Shown here piece after piece: positions 1-8,882 of a DNA stretch of 64,000 bases (its first letter is position 1; each line of letters begins with the position of its first letter). This DNA is from Anaerovorax odorimutans DSM 5092 (lineage in GTDB: Bacteria; Bacillota; Clostridia; Peptostreptococcales; Anaerovoracaceae), in assembly GCF_000426305.1 (NCBI RefSeq), contig NZ_AUFC01000001.1, positions 186,001-250,000 on the forward strand, read 5' to 3'. The position numbers were made by a program, and so were the translations under genes. The notes under the pieces were generated by a model. It saw nothing but the letters and a program-made list of their open reading frames with translations. It did no database searches and was not told the DNA's origin.

Positions 1-276
1 CAAAAACATATGATTACCAGAGCCCTAGGTGGAGACATAGATATTTATCCGGATTTTTATCAAATAGAAATTAAGGAAAAGGATATTTTCATTTTATGTA
101 CAGACGGACTTTACAGTGAGGTAGAAGAAGATAAAATATGTGAATTAGCAATAAAAAACAATACTATGAGTAGTCTAAGCAATGAATTAATTAAGCTGGC
201 AAATAAAAATGGCGGAAATGATAATATTACCGTTGTTTGTTTAAAGATAGGAACAGGAGGAGCCGCATATGAGTAG
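1..276 (+). CDS. prpC: PP2C-family Ser/Thr protein phosphatase, C-terminal part (5' end outside window)
   Basis: The reading frame is open from the first base and ends in TAG at 274-276. The visible 91 residues contain the C-terminal PP2C signatures: a HMITRALG stretch, the metal-site segment LCTDGL and the final GGNDNITVV motif. The family dephosphorylates Ser/Thr on proteins and reverses the partner PASTA kinase. The stop overlaps the start of the kinase gene by 8 nt, which is the usual prpC-prkC arrangement. The N-terminus and first metal ligands lie upstream of the window. Confidence 0.95.
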   Translation, partial: QKHMITRALGGDIDIYPDFYQIEIKEKDIFILCTDGLYSEVEEDKICELAIKNNTMSSLSNELIKLANKNGGNDNITVVCLKIGTGGAAYE

Positions 277-2254
277 TAGATTACTTGCAGGCAGGTATGA
301 ATTACTTGAAAAAATAGGCGATGGCGGCATGGCCATTGTATATAAGGCAAAATGCAAGGTACTAAATCGTTATGTTGCAATCAAAATATTAAAACCTGAA
401 TTTACTAAGGATGTTAAGTTTATAGAGAATTTCAGAAGAGAGTCACAAGCAGCAGCAAGTCTTACACATCCTAATATAGTAAATGTATATGATGTAGGGA
501 AAGATGGTAATATTAATTATATTGTAATGGAACTCATAGAAGGTAAAGTTTTAAGCGATATAATAAAAGAAGAAGGCCCTATGGAAGCAAAAAGAGCCAT
601 TTCAATTACAAAACAAATAGCACTAGCTCTTAGCTTTGCTCATAAAAATCAAATAATACATAGAGATGTAAAACCTCATAATATTTTAATAACTGAAAAT
701 GATGTTGCTAAAATAACTGATTTTGGTATCGCTAAAGCTGTTAATTCAGCTACCATTGTAGGACAGACCGGAATTGTTATGGGTTCTGTACATTATTTTT
801 CTCCTGAACAGGCAAGGGGTGGTTATGTAGATGAAAAATCGGATATTTATTCCCTTGGAATAGTACTGTATGAATTACTTACAGGGAAAGTACCTTTTGA
901 TGCAGATAATCCTGTTGCAGTAGCGGTTATGCATATGAATGAAGAAATAGTCCCTCCCTCTAAATTAGTGCCGTCTATTATACCAGAGCTTGAAGAAGTG
1001 GTTATGAAAGCTACGAATAAGTATCAGACAAGCAGATATAAGACCGCAGATGAAATGTATGAAGCTTTAGACAGAGCAGCTTTCAGCATGCTTGGACTTA
1101 CTGGAGAAGGTGCACAGTATATGTACAAGGGTATGGGAACTACGATGACAATGGAAGCCGTTAATAATAATATTACTAAAAAACAGGAGCTGCCAAAAGA
1201 GGAAGAAAAGGAACATGAAGAAAATATGAGAGAGAAAGTCAAAACTAAAGATAGAAATAATAATGGAAAAAAGAAATTTAGATTAAACAAAATAAAAGTA
1301 CTTGCAATTATATTGGCATTAATTTGTGCAATTCCTGCAAGTCAATTTATACTTTCTGCTGTAGAAGGATTTGGAAAAGAAAAGGAAGTTGAAGTTCCTA
1401 AGCTAGTAGGTATGACTATAAGCGAAGCCGAAAAAACATTAGAAGATAAAAATTTAGAATGTGAAGTTGAAGATAAAGTAACTAGTAGTGAATATGAAGA
1501 AGGCCGAATAGTATCACAAGATCCGCCGGAAGGTATGAAGATAAAAACAGGTCAGACCATAAAGGTAAATGTTAGTAAGGGTTTAGAGTACGGAACCGTA
1601 CCTGATGTAACAAATAAATCTTTGGAAGATGCAATTTTTTCATTAAAAGCTTATGGGTTTGATAAAGGAGAAGTTACTATTCAGGATAGTGAACTTGATG
1701 AAAATGTTGTAATAAGCCAATCTCCAAAGGGAAACACCGAGCAGGCTCCGGGGACGACTATTGATTTGGTTGTAAGTAATGGAAAATACAGTAATCTTGC
1801 AGAAATGCCTAATCTACTTGGATTAAGCTTAGAAAAAGCGAAAGCAGAGATAAAAAAAGCAGGTTTACAAGTAGGTGAAATCGGAGAGGAATCCAGTCAA
1901 GCTTATGAAAAAGATAAAGTTATGTGGCAGCAGTATGAGGCTGGTCAGGAATTAAATGAAGGCAGTACTGTAAATATAAAAATAAGTAAAGGAAGCAGTG
2001 AACCAGAAGGGCCTAAAGATATAAAATTGACTATTGATTATAATGAAGCTAAAAATGAAGTTTTCTTTTTAACTGTAGTAATTTCGGATGAAAATGGCGT
2101 AAGGACAGTATGCAGCGGTGAAGAGAGATTTAGGAGCAACGGATCAGAAGAATTTACTTTAACAGGAACAGGTAAAGGCACGGTTACCGTTATTTTTGAC
2201 AATGATAAGGTTATTGAAAAGAAGGTAAATTTCAATAGTGGAGAGATTAGTTAA
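269..2254 (+). CDS. prkC: PASTA-domain Ser/Thr protein kinase (PrkC/Stk1 type)
   Basis: This is a membrane-anchored Hanks-type kinase that senses muropeptides or lipid II through PASTA repeats. The N-terminal kinase domain (about residues 10-270) has the glycine loop GDGGMA, ATP-binding K39, catalytic HRDVKPHN with D133 and DFGIAKA. A basic/acidic juxtamembrane stretch precedes a single TM segment at about 347-368. Three extracellular PASTA repeats follow (about 374-436, 444-503, 510-575). A further C-terminal segment of about 85 residues looks like a beta-rich domain. The gene is coupled to prpC upstream and, by a TAATG overlap, to rsgA downstream. Confidence 0.97.
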   Translation: MSSRLLAGRYELLEKIGDGGMAIVYKAKCKVLNRYVAIKILKPEFTKDVKFIENFRRESQAAASLTHPNIVNVYDVGKDGNINYIVMELIEGKVLSDIIKEEGPMEAKRAISITKQIALALSFAHKNQIIHRDVKPHNILITENDVAKITDFGIAKAVNSATIVGQTGIVMGSVHYFSPEQARGGYVDEKSDIYSLGIVLYELLTGKVPFDADNPVAVAVMHMNEEIVPPSKLVPSIIPELEEVVMKATNKYQTSRYKTADEMYEALDRAAFSMLGLTGEGAQYMYKGMGTTMTMEAVNNNITKKQELPKEEEKEHEENMREKVKTKDRNNNGKKKFRLNKIKVLAIILALICAIPASQFILSAVEGFGKEKEVEVPKLVGMTISEAEKTLEDKNLECEVEDKVTSSEYEEGRIVSQDPPEGMKIKTGQTIKVNVSKGLEYGTVPDVTNKSLEDAIFSLKAYGFDKGEVTIQDSELDENVVISQSPKGNTEQAPGTTIDLVVSNGKYSNLAEMPNLLGLSLEKAKAEIKKAGLQVGEIGEESSQAYEKDKVMWQQYEAGQELNEGSTVNIKISKGSSEPEGPKDIKLTIDYNEAKNEVFFLTVVISDENGVRTVCSGEERFRSNGSEEFTLTGTGKGTVTVIFDNDKVIEKKVNFNSGEIS

Positions 2255-3135
2255 TGAAAGGAATTATTATAAAGGGGATTGCAGGGTTTTATTATGTAAG
2301 GACAGATAATCAAATATATCAATGTAAAGCAAGAGGAATTTTTAAGAAAAACGGTATTACTCCTTTTGTGGGAGATGAGGTTATTATAGAAGAAACCGAT
2401 GAGTTAGATGGAGAAGCCGTTATAAATGAAATATTGCCAAGGAAAAATTCATTTATAAGGCCTCCAATTGCAAATGTTGATTGTTTTGTTATTGTTATTT
2501 CTATTGCAAAGCCTAAGCCTAATTTAATAATTTTAGATAAGTTTTTAGTTATGGCAGAAAAAGCTCATACTAAAATTATCATATGCTTTAATAAAATTGA
2601 TTTAGATAAGGATAACAGATTAGAAGAGATTATGAAAGTATACGAGAATCTTTATACAGTTGTCAAAGTAAGTGGATACACAGGAGAAGGCATAGATGAG
2701 TTAAAAAAACTTTTAAAAGGTAAAAAGAGTGCATTTGCAGGGCCTTCAGGTGTTGGTAAATCTACGTTACTTAATAACTTACAGGAAGGCTTCAATGTGC
2801 AAACAGGAGAGATTAGTTATAAGACTAATAGAGGAAAACATACAACAAGACATGTAGAAATTTTTGAGCTGGATTTTGGAGGTATGATATATGATACACC
2901 TGGATTTACGTCATTTGACGTTTTAGATGCTGAGGAAGATGAATTACATTATTTTTATCCAGAAATGATTTCTTTTATAGGGCAGTGCAAATATGATAAT
3001 TGCCGTCATATTAAAGAGCCAGACTGTAGAATTAGGGAGGCTGTGGATTCAGGAAAGATTCATAAATCCAGATATAACTCATATGTAACACAATATAATG
3101 AAATTAAAGAAAAGAGGAAAAAGTATTATGATTAG
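2254..3135 (+). CDS. rsgA: Ribosome small subunit-dependent GTPase RsgA
   Basis: A circularly permuted GTPase that checks late 30S maturation. The N-terminal OB fold spans about residues 1-70. The G motifs appear in permuted order: NKID (G4) near 113, then the P-loop GPSGVGKST near 163-171, then DTPGF (G3). The C-terminal zinc module is visible as a C-x4-C-x-H-x5-C pattern near 248-261. The length of 293 aa is normal. The start overlaps the prkC stop (TAATG), so translation is probably coupled. Confidence 0.97.
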   Translation: MKGIIIKGIAGFYYVRTDNQIYQCKARGIFKKNGITPFVGDEVIIEETDELDGEAVINEILPRKNSFIRPPIANVDCFVIVISIAKPKPNLIILDKFLVMAEKAHTKIIICFNKIDLDKDNRLEEIMKVYENLYTVVKVSGYTGEGIDELKKLLKGKKSAFAGPSGVGKSTLLNNLQEGFNVQTGEISYKTNRGKHTTRHVEIFELDFGGMIYDTPGFTSFDVLDAEEDELHYFYPEMISFIGQCKYDNCRHIKEPDCRIREAVDSGKIHKSRYNSYVTQYNEIKEKRKKYYD

Positions 3136-3778
3136 ACTAGCACCATCAATTTTATCTGCGGATTTTTCTAAATTGGGCGAAGAGGTAAATACTATTGAAG
3201 AAGCAGGTGCACATTTGATTCATGTAGATATTATGGATGGTCATTTTGTACCTAATATAAGTTATGGTGCTACTGTAATGAAAAGCTTAGTAGGAAAAAC
3301 AAAATTGGCTTTTGATGTACATCTTATGATTGAAAATCCGGATTTATATATTGATGATTTTGTAACTGAGAATACAGAATTTATTACTGTACATGTTGAG
3401 GCATGCCCACACTTACACAGAACAATTCAACATATTAAATCCTTAGGAATTAAAGCTGGTGTTGCATTAAATCCTGCAACTTCTTTATCTGTTTTAGATT
3501 ACATAATTGATGATATAGATATGGTATTAATAATGTCAGTTAATCCTGGTTTTGGTGGACAAAATTTTATTTTGTCAGCACTTGATAAAGTTAAGGAGTT
3601 AAAGGAAATTAAAGATATTACTAATTCTAATTTGCTTATTGAATTAGATGGCGGAGTTAATCTTAATAATGTAAAAGAGATTATTGATGCTGGTGTAGAG
3701 ATAGTAGTGGCAGGATCTTCAGTCTTTAATGTGGATAATATTGAAAAAAGAGTAAAAGAATTTCTGGAAACTTTTTAA
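3128..3778 (+). CDS. rpe: Ribulose-phosphate 3-epimerase
   Basis: Interconverts ribulose 5-phosphate and xylulose 5-phosphate in the pentose phosphate pathway. It is a TIM-barrel protein with the family start IRLAPSILSADF, the metal/catalytic motifs HVDIMDG and DVHLMI, and the phosphate-binding VNPGFGGQ and DGGVN loops. I place the start at 3128, after an AGAGGA ribosome site at about 3112-3117, overlapping the rsgA stop by 8 nt. A longer frame from 3098 lies inside rsgA and adds ten non-family residues. The gene ends the operon just before a terminator. Confidence 0.95.
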   Translation: MIRLAPSILSADFSKLGEEVNTIEEAGAHLIHVDIMDGHFVPNISYGATVMKSLVGKTKLAFDVHLMIENPDLYIDDFVTENTEFITVHVEACPHLHRTIQHIKSLGIKAGVALNPATSLSVLDYIIDDIDMVLIMSVNPGFGGQNFILSALDKVKELKEIKDITNSNLLIELDGGVNLNNVKEIIDAGVEIVVAGSSVFNVDNIEKRVKEFLETF

Positions 3779-3798
3779 ATTAATATTTATAAACTTAC

Positions 3799-3828
3799 AG
3801 GGTAGATTAAAATATCTATCCTTTTTTA
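3799..3828 (+). terminator. Rho-independent terminator of the prpC-rpe operon
   Basis: A 9-bp stem (3799-3807 with 3814-3822, one G-T wobble) closes a 6-nt loop and runs into a T tract at 3822-3827. It lies 20 nt after the rpe stop. Confidence 0.8.
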
Positions 3829-3857
3829 ATTTTGATAAAAATATTTTTTTTTAACAG

Positions 3858-3904
3858 GCTAAGTATTTATTACAGTGGTGATAGATTACTTAGCTTTTTA
3901 TTTT
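3858..3904 (+). terminator. Second hairpin with T tail, tandem terminator
   Basis: A perfect 8-bp stem (GCTAAGTA at 3858-3865 with TACTTAGC at 3887-3894) encloses a 21-nt loop. A T-rich tail follows from 3895. It sits between the rpe terminator and the promoter at 3939, so it may insulate the pilus-like operon from upstream read-through. Confidence 0.6.
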
Positions 3905-3938
3905 ACATTTATATATTGGGAAAAATGTAAAATAATGG

Positions 3939-3966
3939 TTGACAAATATTAAAAATGGATTAAAAT
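3939..3966 (+). promoter_or_regulatory. Sigma-A type promoter of the Tad-like operon
   Basis: A perfect -35 box TTGACA at 3939-3944 is followed after 16 nt by TAAAAT at 3961-3966. It is the only good promoter seen between the terminators and the first gene of the locus. Confidence 0.7.
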
Positions 3967-4001
3967 AAAGATAAGAAATGTAAATAAATACCAAAAATAG
4001 A

Positions 4002-4697
4002 ATGAAAGGAAATAATATAAAGTTGATAAATTTTAATAAGATGAAACTTTTTATAGGATTGTTATTAATAGTTATTGCTATAGGAGGTCTTACATTCTGG
4101 GAATTGAAAGGACGAAATCTTTTATTTATGGAAACAGTAGTTGTAGCTAATCAAGACATTACAGCAGGCACTAAAATAACAAAAGATTTATTGTCACAAA
4201 CAGAAATTTTAAAAGAAAATAAAGTAAAAGGAGCAATTAAACCTGAAGAGATCAATGAAAAATATGGGAAGGCTATAAATCAAAATATATTAAAAAGTGA
4301 TCAAATATCTGCTGAATATTTTAATAATGATGATTTTTGTATAAAAAAAGGGCAATCAATCTTTGTTATAAATAGAGATTGGATAGCTATGCGCAGTAGC
4401 TCTTTAAGGAGAGGTGATATAGTGAATATTTATTTATCTAATAATGAAGGTCTAAAGCTTGGCACATATAAATTAGCTTATGTTAAAGATGATTCTGACA
4501 GAGAGATAAAAAGTGTAAATGAAATGACTGGAGTAAGGGTTAATAATAATGATTTACTTGATAGAGAGGATAGCTCTGGTTCTATAGATCATATTGAAAT
4601 TATTTGCAGCATAGATCAGTATGATGTAATTAAGAAGATGGTAGAATCTCAATTAGAACCTTCACTAATAATTGTACAAAAGGAGGATTATAAATGA
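4002..4697 (+). CDS. SAF-domain, CpaB/RcpC-like pilus assembly protein
   Basis: A single N-terminal membrane segment (about residues 15-35) is followed by a SAF-like domain (about 46-110), recognisable from VVVANQDITAGTKITKDLL. This architecture is that of CpaB/RcpC, the periplasmic or cell-surface assembly factor of Tad pili. The C-terminal half (about 110-231) has no motif I know. It is the first gene of a tightly coupled operon; its stop overlaps the next start (ATGA). The start is uncertain: ATG 4002 has no clear ribosome site, while TTG 4023 lies 12 nt after AAAGGA and ATG 4041 sits just before the TM segment. The role is inferred from architecture and neighbours. Confidence 0.75.
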   Translation: MKGNNIKLINFNKMKLFIGLLLIVIAIGGLTFWELKGRNLLFMETVVVANQDITAGTKITKDLLSQTEILKENKVKGAIKPEEINEKYGKAINQNILKSDQISAEYFNNDDFCIKKGQSIFVINRDWIAMRSSSLRRGDIVNIYLSNNEGLKLGTYKLAYVKDDSDREIKSVNEMTGVRVNNNDLLDREDSSGSIDHIEIICSIDQYDVIKKMVESQLEPSLIIVQKEDYK

Positions 4698-5470
4698 ATA
4701 ATTTTTTTGTTTTTCATGGAATAGATCATAAAGTTGGTACTACTATGATATCTCAATCAGTGGCGGAATATATTTCAAACAACTATGATGATTTAAAAGT
4801 ACTATTTATGACATTAAATGGAAGAGAGAGCACTGAATATATAAAAGATATACCTGAAACTATTGAAGGGATTAAAATACATATCGATAATAAAATGTTG
4901 AGAATAGAAGATTTTAAAAGAGCGTGTAAAATAACAGATTCTCTTTATATATTGGCAGGTATTACAAATGAATTAGAAAAAAGATATTATTATCCTGATA
5001 CTGTATCTTATTTACTTAGTGCAGTAGCTTCTTATTTTGAAGTTATTATTATTGACAGTGGTAATGAAATTGATAATGGACTTGCAGTTGGTTCATTGTC
5101 GTCAACAGATAATAAATTTTTGATTATTACACAAAATGAATCAACATTAAAAAGGTGGGAACGAATGAAGCCTATCTATAATAAATTAGAAATATATTTT
5201 AATCGTTTTATAGTAAATAAATTTGATAATAAAGATCCATTTAGTTTAAATTACATTATGCAGAGATTTGAACTTTTAAAACCTAATATGCTAAAGGTAG
5301 AAAGAACAGATTATGATCGTCAGGCAGAGATGGATTATAAAACTTTATTAGAATATCGTAATGAAAAATATAATCATGATATAGAAGAACTTTCAAATAT
5401 TATTTTAACAAAGATAGGTAAACCAATTAAAAAGAAGCAAAGGAAAAATATATGGAGAAGTTTTATTTAG
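4694..5470 (+). CDS. MinD/CpaE-like (TadZ-type) ATPase-fold protein
   Basis: The N-terminus (FFVFHGIDHKVGTTMISQSVAE in outline) looks like the first strand, P-loop and helix of a ParA/MinD fold. The deviant Walker A is itself degenerate: HKVGTT replaces KGGxGKT, and no canonical Walker B is evident apart from VIIIDSGNE near 115-123. In Tad systems the CpaE/TadZ protein localises the machine and often has a degenerate nucleotide site. The gene starts inside the previous one (ATGA overlap) and its end overlaps the CpaF-like gene by 19 nt, supporting one functional unit. Confidence 0.6.
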   Translation: MNNFFVFHGIDHKVGTTMISQSVAEYISNNYDDLKVLFMTLNGRESTEYIKDIPETIEGIKIHIDNKMLRIEDFKRACKITDSLYILAGITNELEKRYYYPDTVSYLLSAVASYFEVIIIDSGNEIDNGLAVGSLSSTDNKFLIITQNESTLKRWERMKPIYNKLEIYFNRFIVNKFDNKDPFSLNYIMQRFELLKPNMLKVERTDYDRQAEMDYKTLLEYRNEKYNHDIEELSNIILTKIGKPIKKKQRKNIWRSFI

Positions 5471-6822
5471 ATGAATATTATTCCTCTTCTAAGGGAAAAA
5501 ATCAAAATAAGTCTATTGCTGACAGTATTGAATTTGTAAAATTATGCAGTAGAATTAACATTGAATTTTTAAAAGAATGGGAAAATAAAAATGAAAATAT
5601 TAATTATACTCTAAAAATACAAAAAAAGGCTATTATTGGATATGAAAAAGAAGTTGCTTATTTTAAAAGTAAAATTAAAGTTTTAGTAAAAAAATTAGGG
5701 GCAAGTGATACAAGATATCCAAAGTGGTATAAAAGCTTAGCGGATGCAATTTATCATGAAAATTGGGGATTGGCAGGCATTGCGGAATGGTTTAGCGAAG
5801 ACATTATTAATAGCAGTTCCGCAAAGGTTATAGGAGATAGAATATACTTTTTAGAAAATGGACAGATGAAATTAAAAGAGCAAAAAATATCAAAAGACAG
5901 AAGACAGCAACTCATAAGAGCGTTTCTATTACTTACACCAGAAGAACGATTAGATAAAGAATCTCATGAAATATATATGTTGGATGGAACCAGAGTTACT
6001 ATCTTTGGCGGTAGCATGGTAAAAGATGGACAAGATGTAATTGTTTTCAGAAGATATGTAATTCCTAATTACAGCTTTGAAGAACAGGCAGCAAGAGGGA
6101 CTATTCCAAAGGCAGCAATACCACTATTTACAGCTATGGTTAATCTTGGATATAATATTGCTTTCACAGGTGCTGTAAGAACTGCTAAAACCACGTTTCT
6201 ATCTACTTGGCAAAGCTACGAAAATCAATTTTTAGAAGGAGTAATGGTGGAAACAGATCCTGAAATACCATTACATAAAATTATGAAAGATGCGCCCATA
6301 ATACAAATAATTGCCGACAATGATAAGTTGAAAAATATATCCAAAAATTTACTTAGAAGTGATGCTGATTATTTTATTATGGCTGAAGCTAGAGATGGAA
6401 TTGCACTTGATACAGCATTACGTATAGCGAATAAAGGTACAAGAAGAATGAAAATAACTTTCCATACGAGAGATCCTTATTTTTTTCCATATGATGTTGC
6501 CAGTGAAATTGTAAAAAGTTTAGGCGGAGATCTAAATATAACTGCTAAAAGAGTAGCATCTAGTTTTGACTATATATTTCATTTTATACAATTAAAAAAT
6601 AAAAATCAAAAAAGATTAAAAGGAATATACGAATTAAGTTTAGATATTAAAAAGAATGAAATTATTATTAAACAAATTTGTAGTTATGACGTGGAAAAAG
6701 ATGATTGGAGTTGGAAGAATCATATAAGTAATGATAAAAAAATTGCAGGAATGGAGGAAGATACACAATCATATTTAAAATTTTCGAGAATTTTATGTGA
6801 TTTAGAAAAAAACAATGATTAA
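5452..6822 (+). CDS. CpaF/TadA-like secretion ATPase (type II/IV secretion superfamily)
   Basis: This would be the motor ATPase of the pilus-like machine. The fold is shown by a Walker A loop GAVRTAKTT (residues 240-248) and a Walker B segment DADYFIMAEARDG (304-316) with E312 as candidate catalytic glutamate. A histidine-containing segment ITFHTRDP stands where CpaF has TTIHANSP. The Walker A is unusual in having Ala245 before Lys246 where Gly is standard. The length of 456 aa suits CpaF. The start at 5452 has an AAAGGA ribosome site inside the preceding gene. Confidence 0.85.
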   Translation: MEKFYLDEYYSSSKGKNQNKSIADSIEFVKLCSRINIEFLKEWENKNENINYTLKIQKKAIIGYEKEVAYFKSKIKVLVKKLGASDTRYPKWYKSLADAIYHENWGLAGIAEWFSEDIINSSSAKVIGDRIYFLENGQMKLKEQKISKDRRQQLIRAFLLLTPEERLDKESHEIYMLDGTRVTIFGGSMVKDGQDVIVFRRYVIPNYSFEEQAARGTIPKAAIPLFTAMVNLGYNIAFTGAVRTAKTTFLSTWQSYENQFLEGVMVETDPEIPLHKIMKDAPIIQIIADNDKLKNISKNLLRSDADYFIMAEARDGIALDTALRIANKGTRRMKITFHTRDPYFFPYDVASEIVKSLGGDLNITAKRVASSFDYIFHFIQLKNKNQKRLKGIYELSLDIKKNEIIIKQICSYDVEKDDWSWKNHISNDKKIAGMEEDTQSYLKFSRILCDLEKNND

Positions 6823-6843
6823 AAATATATGGAGGTTGGTTTT

Positions 6844-7794
6844 TTGACAAGAATAGATTTATTTGTAATTATAATAAACGTTGTTATCTGTATAACATTT
6901 ATATTAGGAATTTTTATAGTGTTTAAGGATTGTTTTTTCAGTTATTATATGAAAATAAAAATGTTTAAAAGATTGCAAGCAAGAAGAAATGCAATGAAAG
7001 AGATGAATTGGATAGAGAATCATTTAGAGCAAATTATAGCTATCGTATTAAAAAATAAAATACAATCAAGAACTTTTATTAAAATTGAATTAGGAATATT
7101 TATTGTTGTTTTTCTTATAGGAATTAGAAATGTTTCTATGATTTCAGCAATATTTATGTCTTTCATAATTATGATTTGTCCTTACTTACTTCTTAGAGTT
7201 AAATTAGAAGTTTATAGGAGAAAAGGAAGTTATGAGGGTGAAATGTTAATTGTTGAATTTTTAAACCAATATAGAATCAATAATTATAATATTTATCGGG
7301 CAATTGAGAGAGTAATTGAAGAAAATAAAGGAATGAAAATAAGTAATAAGCTTTTATATAAATTACTTATGGAAATCAGAAGTACTGGTAATAAAGATGT
7401 TATAAGAAGAGCTACAGATTCTTTTGCATATGGAATAAATACAAACTGGAGTAGGATGTTAGCTAACAATATTAGAATAGGGGTAGAAACAGGAATAAAT
7501 GTTTCTTTATCAATTGAAGATATCTTAATTCAATTAAGAGATGCGAGAACTATTATTGAAGAAAGGAAAAGATTGAATTCAGAAGCCAACAGAATCCTTA
7601 TTTTCCTTATACCATTTATGTACATTTCAACGATATATATGTCAATTAAATATCTAGATATACCCTTAAATAAATTCATGCAAAATCAGATTTATACATC
7701 CCAGGGTTTTTTCCTATTAACTATTATTTTGTTTTTATTTTTATTAAATATAGTTATTATGGAGTTTATAAATAATCAGAGATTTGATTTTTAA
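6844..7794 (+). CDS. TadB-like inner-membrane platform protein
   Basis: A hydrophobic protein of about 316 aa with TM segments near residues 5-28, 75-95, 95-115 and two at the C-terminus (about 250-272 and 285-310). A cytoplasmic helical region lies between them (about 120-245), as in T2SF/TadB proteins. Position after the ATPase matches tad operons. I choose TTG 6844, with GGAGG 8 nt upstream at 6831-6835. The alternative ATG 6829 overlaps that ribosome site. Similarity at motif level is weak, so the call rests on topology and order. Confidence 0.65.
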   Translation: MTRIDLFVIIINVVICITFILGIFIVFKDCFFSYYMKIKMFKRLQARRNAMKEMNWIENHLEQIIAIVLKNKIQSRTFIKIELGIFIVVFLIGIRNVSMISAIFMSFIIMICPYLLLRVKLEVYRRKGSYEGEMLIVEFLNQYRINNYNIYRAIERVIEENKGMKISNKLLYKLLMEIRSTGNKDVIRRATDSFAYGINTNWSRMLANNIRIGVETGINVSLSIEDILIQLRDARTIIEERKRLNSEANRILIFLIPFMYISTIYMSIKYLDIPLNKFMQNQIYTSQGFFLLTIILFLFLLNIVIMEFINNQRFDF

Positions 7795-7806
7795 CAAGGA
7801 GAGAAA

Positions 7807-8448
7807 ATGAAAATAACACTCATGGTTTATGCTTTATGTATTCTTTGTTTTAGCTTAGGAGTTCTTTTTATAATAAATAATAACTTTACAAGATGGAGGA
7901 TAGATAAAAATAATTACCAATATAAATTAAAGGATTATATTAATAAATTAAAAACAAGTAAATATATAAAAAAAATAAAAAACGAAAAAAAAGATAAAGA
8001 AATATATGAAGCTATTGCATTTTTAAGAAATATGACTACTCTTGGTAAGGGAAGTATGGTAAGTGCAGATTTTGTAATTCAGCAATTGGCAAGTCATAAA
8101 GGTATATTACAGCCGATTTATATAAGAATGCTAAGTTATCTGAGATTAAATAAAAAGGAAGAAGCTGCTATAGCTTTTTATGAAAATGTAGGAACTCCTA
8201 TAAGTAAAGATTTTGCAAGATTATTAATTCAATGGGATGAGATGGATCCAAAAGATTTAATTGAAATTTTAATTTCTTATCAAAAAAATATAAAGGAAGA
8301 AAAAATTACACTTCAAAAAAAAAGAGATGAAATAATTAGTGATCTAATTTATTTTCCTGTTGTAATTAATGTAATAGTAATATTTATTAATTTTATATAT
8401 GTAGCATATTTCCTTGATCAAAAGGAAATTTTACAAATGTTTATTTAA
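7807..8448 (+). CDS. TadC-like membrane protein, short
   Basis: 213 aa with one N-terminal TM segment (about 5-23), a charged helical middle and a C-terminal TM segment (about 182-203). It is shorter than usual TadC (roughly 300 aa) and lacks its second C-terminal membrane helix. Pairing with the TadB-like gene suggests a heteromeric membrane platform. AAGGAG at 7797-7802 places the ATG at 7807. The function is inferred from position and topology. Confidence 0.55.
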   Translation: MKITLMVYALCILCFSLGVLFIINNNFTRWRIDKNNYQYKLKDYINKLKTSKYIKKIKNEKKDKEIYEAIAFLRNMTTLGKGSMVSADFVIQQLASHKGILQPIYIRMLSYLRLNKKEEAAIAFYENVGTPISKDFARLLIQWDEMDPKDLIEILISYQKNIKEEKITLQKKRDEIISDLIYFPVVINVIVIFINFIYVAYFLDQKEILQMFI

Positions 8449-8469
8449 AAGAAAAGAGGGAGCATTAGA

Positions 8470-8610
8470 ATGAAACAAATTATTGTAATGATAGCTATGG
8501 TTATGTTAGGAATTGCTATTGCTGGGATGGTGGCTACTTTTAAAGATACAGCAAATGACATTTCAGTTACAGCAAATAATAAAGTAAAACAAGTTATTTC
8601 AAATGAATAG
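8470..8610 (+). CDS. Small pilin-like protein 1 (46 aa, Flp-like size)
   Basis: A 46-codon frame with a GAGGGAG ribosome site upstream (8456-8462). It starts MKQIIVMIAM, has one hydrophobic segment (about residues 4-23) and a short polar tail ending VKQVISNE. Size, single TM and position in the operon resemble Flp-type pilins. The Flp leader cleavage site (Gly followed by Glu at +5) is not present. No homolog was searched. Confidence 0.65.
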   Translation: MKQIIVMIAMVMLGIAIAGMVATFKDTANDISVTANNKVKQVISNE

Positions 8611-8618
8611 GTGTGGAA

Positions 8619-8765
8619 ATGAAACAGTTTATAGTATTATGCAGTACCATTCTTTTAGGAATAGCTATTTTTAAACTAATTATGGGAGAATCAGATGATT
8701 CAATAATTAACACAGTTAAAGAGGTATGGCAATCAGAATTAGTAATAAAAACGAGATTACCATAA
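8619..8765 (+). CDS. Small pilin-like protein 2 (48 aa)
   Basis: A 48-codon frame 8 nt after the previous stop, preceded by GTGTGGAAA as a weak ribosome site. It starts MKQFIVLCST, with a hydrophobic stretch at about 4-22 and an acidic then mixed tail. The first residues match those of the preceding and following small proteins (MKQ-x-IV), suggesting a family of similar substrates. It is too short for a firm family assignment. Confidence 0.55.
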   Translation: MKQFIVLCSTILLGIAIFKLIMGESDDSIINTVKEVWQSELVIKTRLP

Positions 8766-8882
8766 AAGTATAATTATTAAAATTAATTTTATATTAAATG
8801 AAATTATAAAATTTTACAGCTTAAAATGAAGAAAACTTGATTAAAGATTGATTGATTTTTTTTAAAATGATTGAGGTAAATA
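8766..8882 (+). other. AT-rich spacer inside the pilus-like operon
   Basis: 117 nt with no reading frame I trust and no strong terminator or promoter. It is the largest gap in the operon and separates the two tiny pilin-like genes from the two larger ones. It could give differential expression by processing, but nothing in the bases proves this. Confidence 0.3.

Noticed and set aside
3858-3894. Start of a CRISPR or mobile-element end
   Set aside because: Only one inverted repeat, no target duplication, no spacer series; a terminator explains it.
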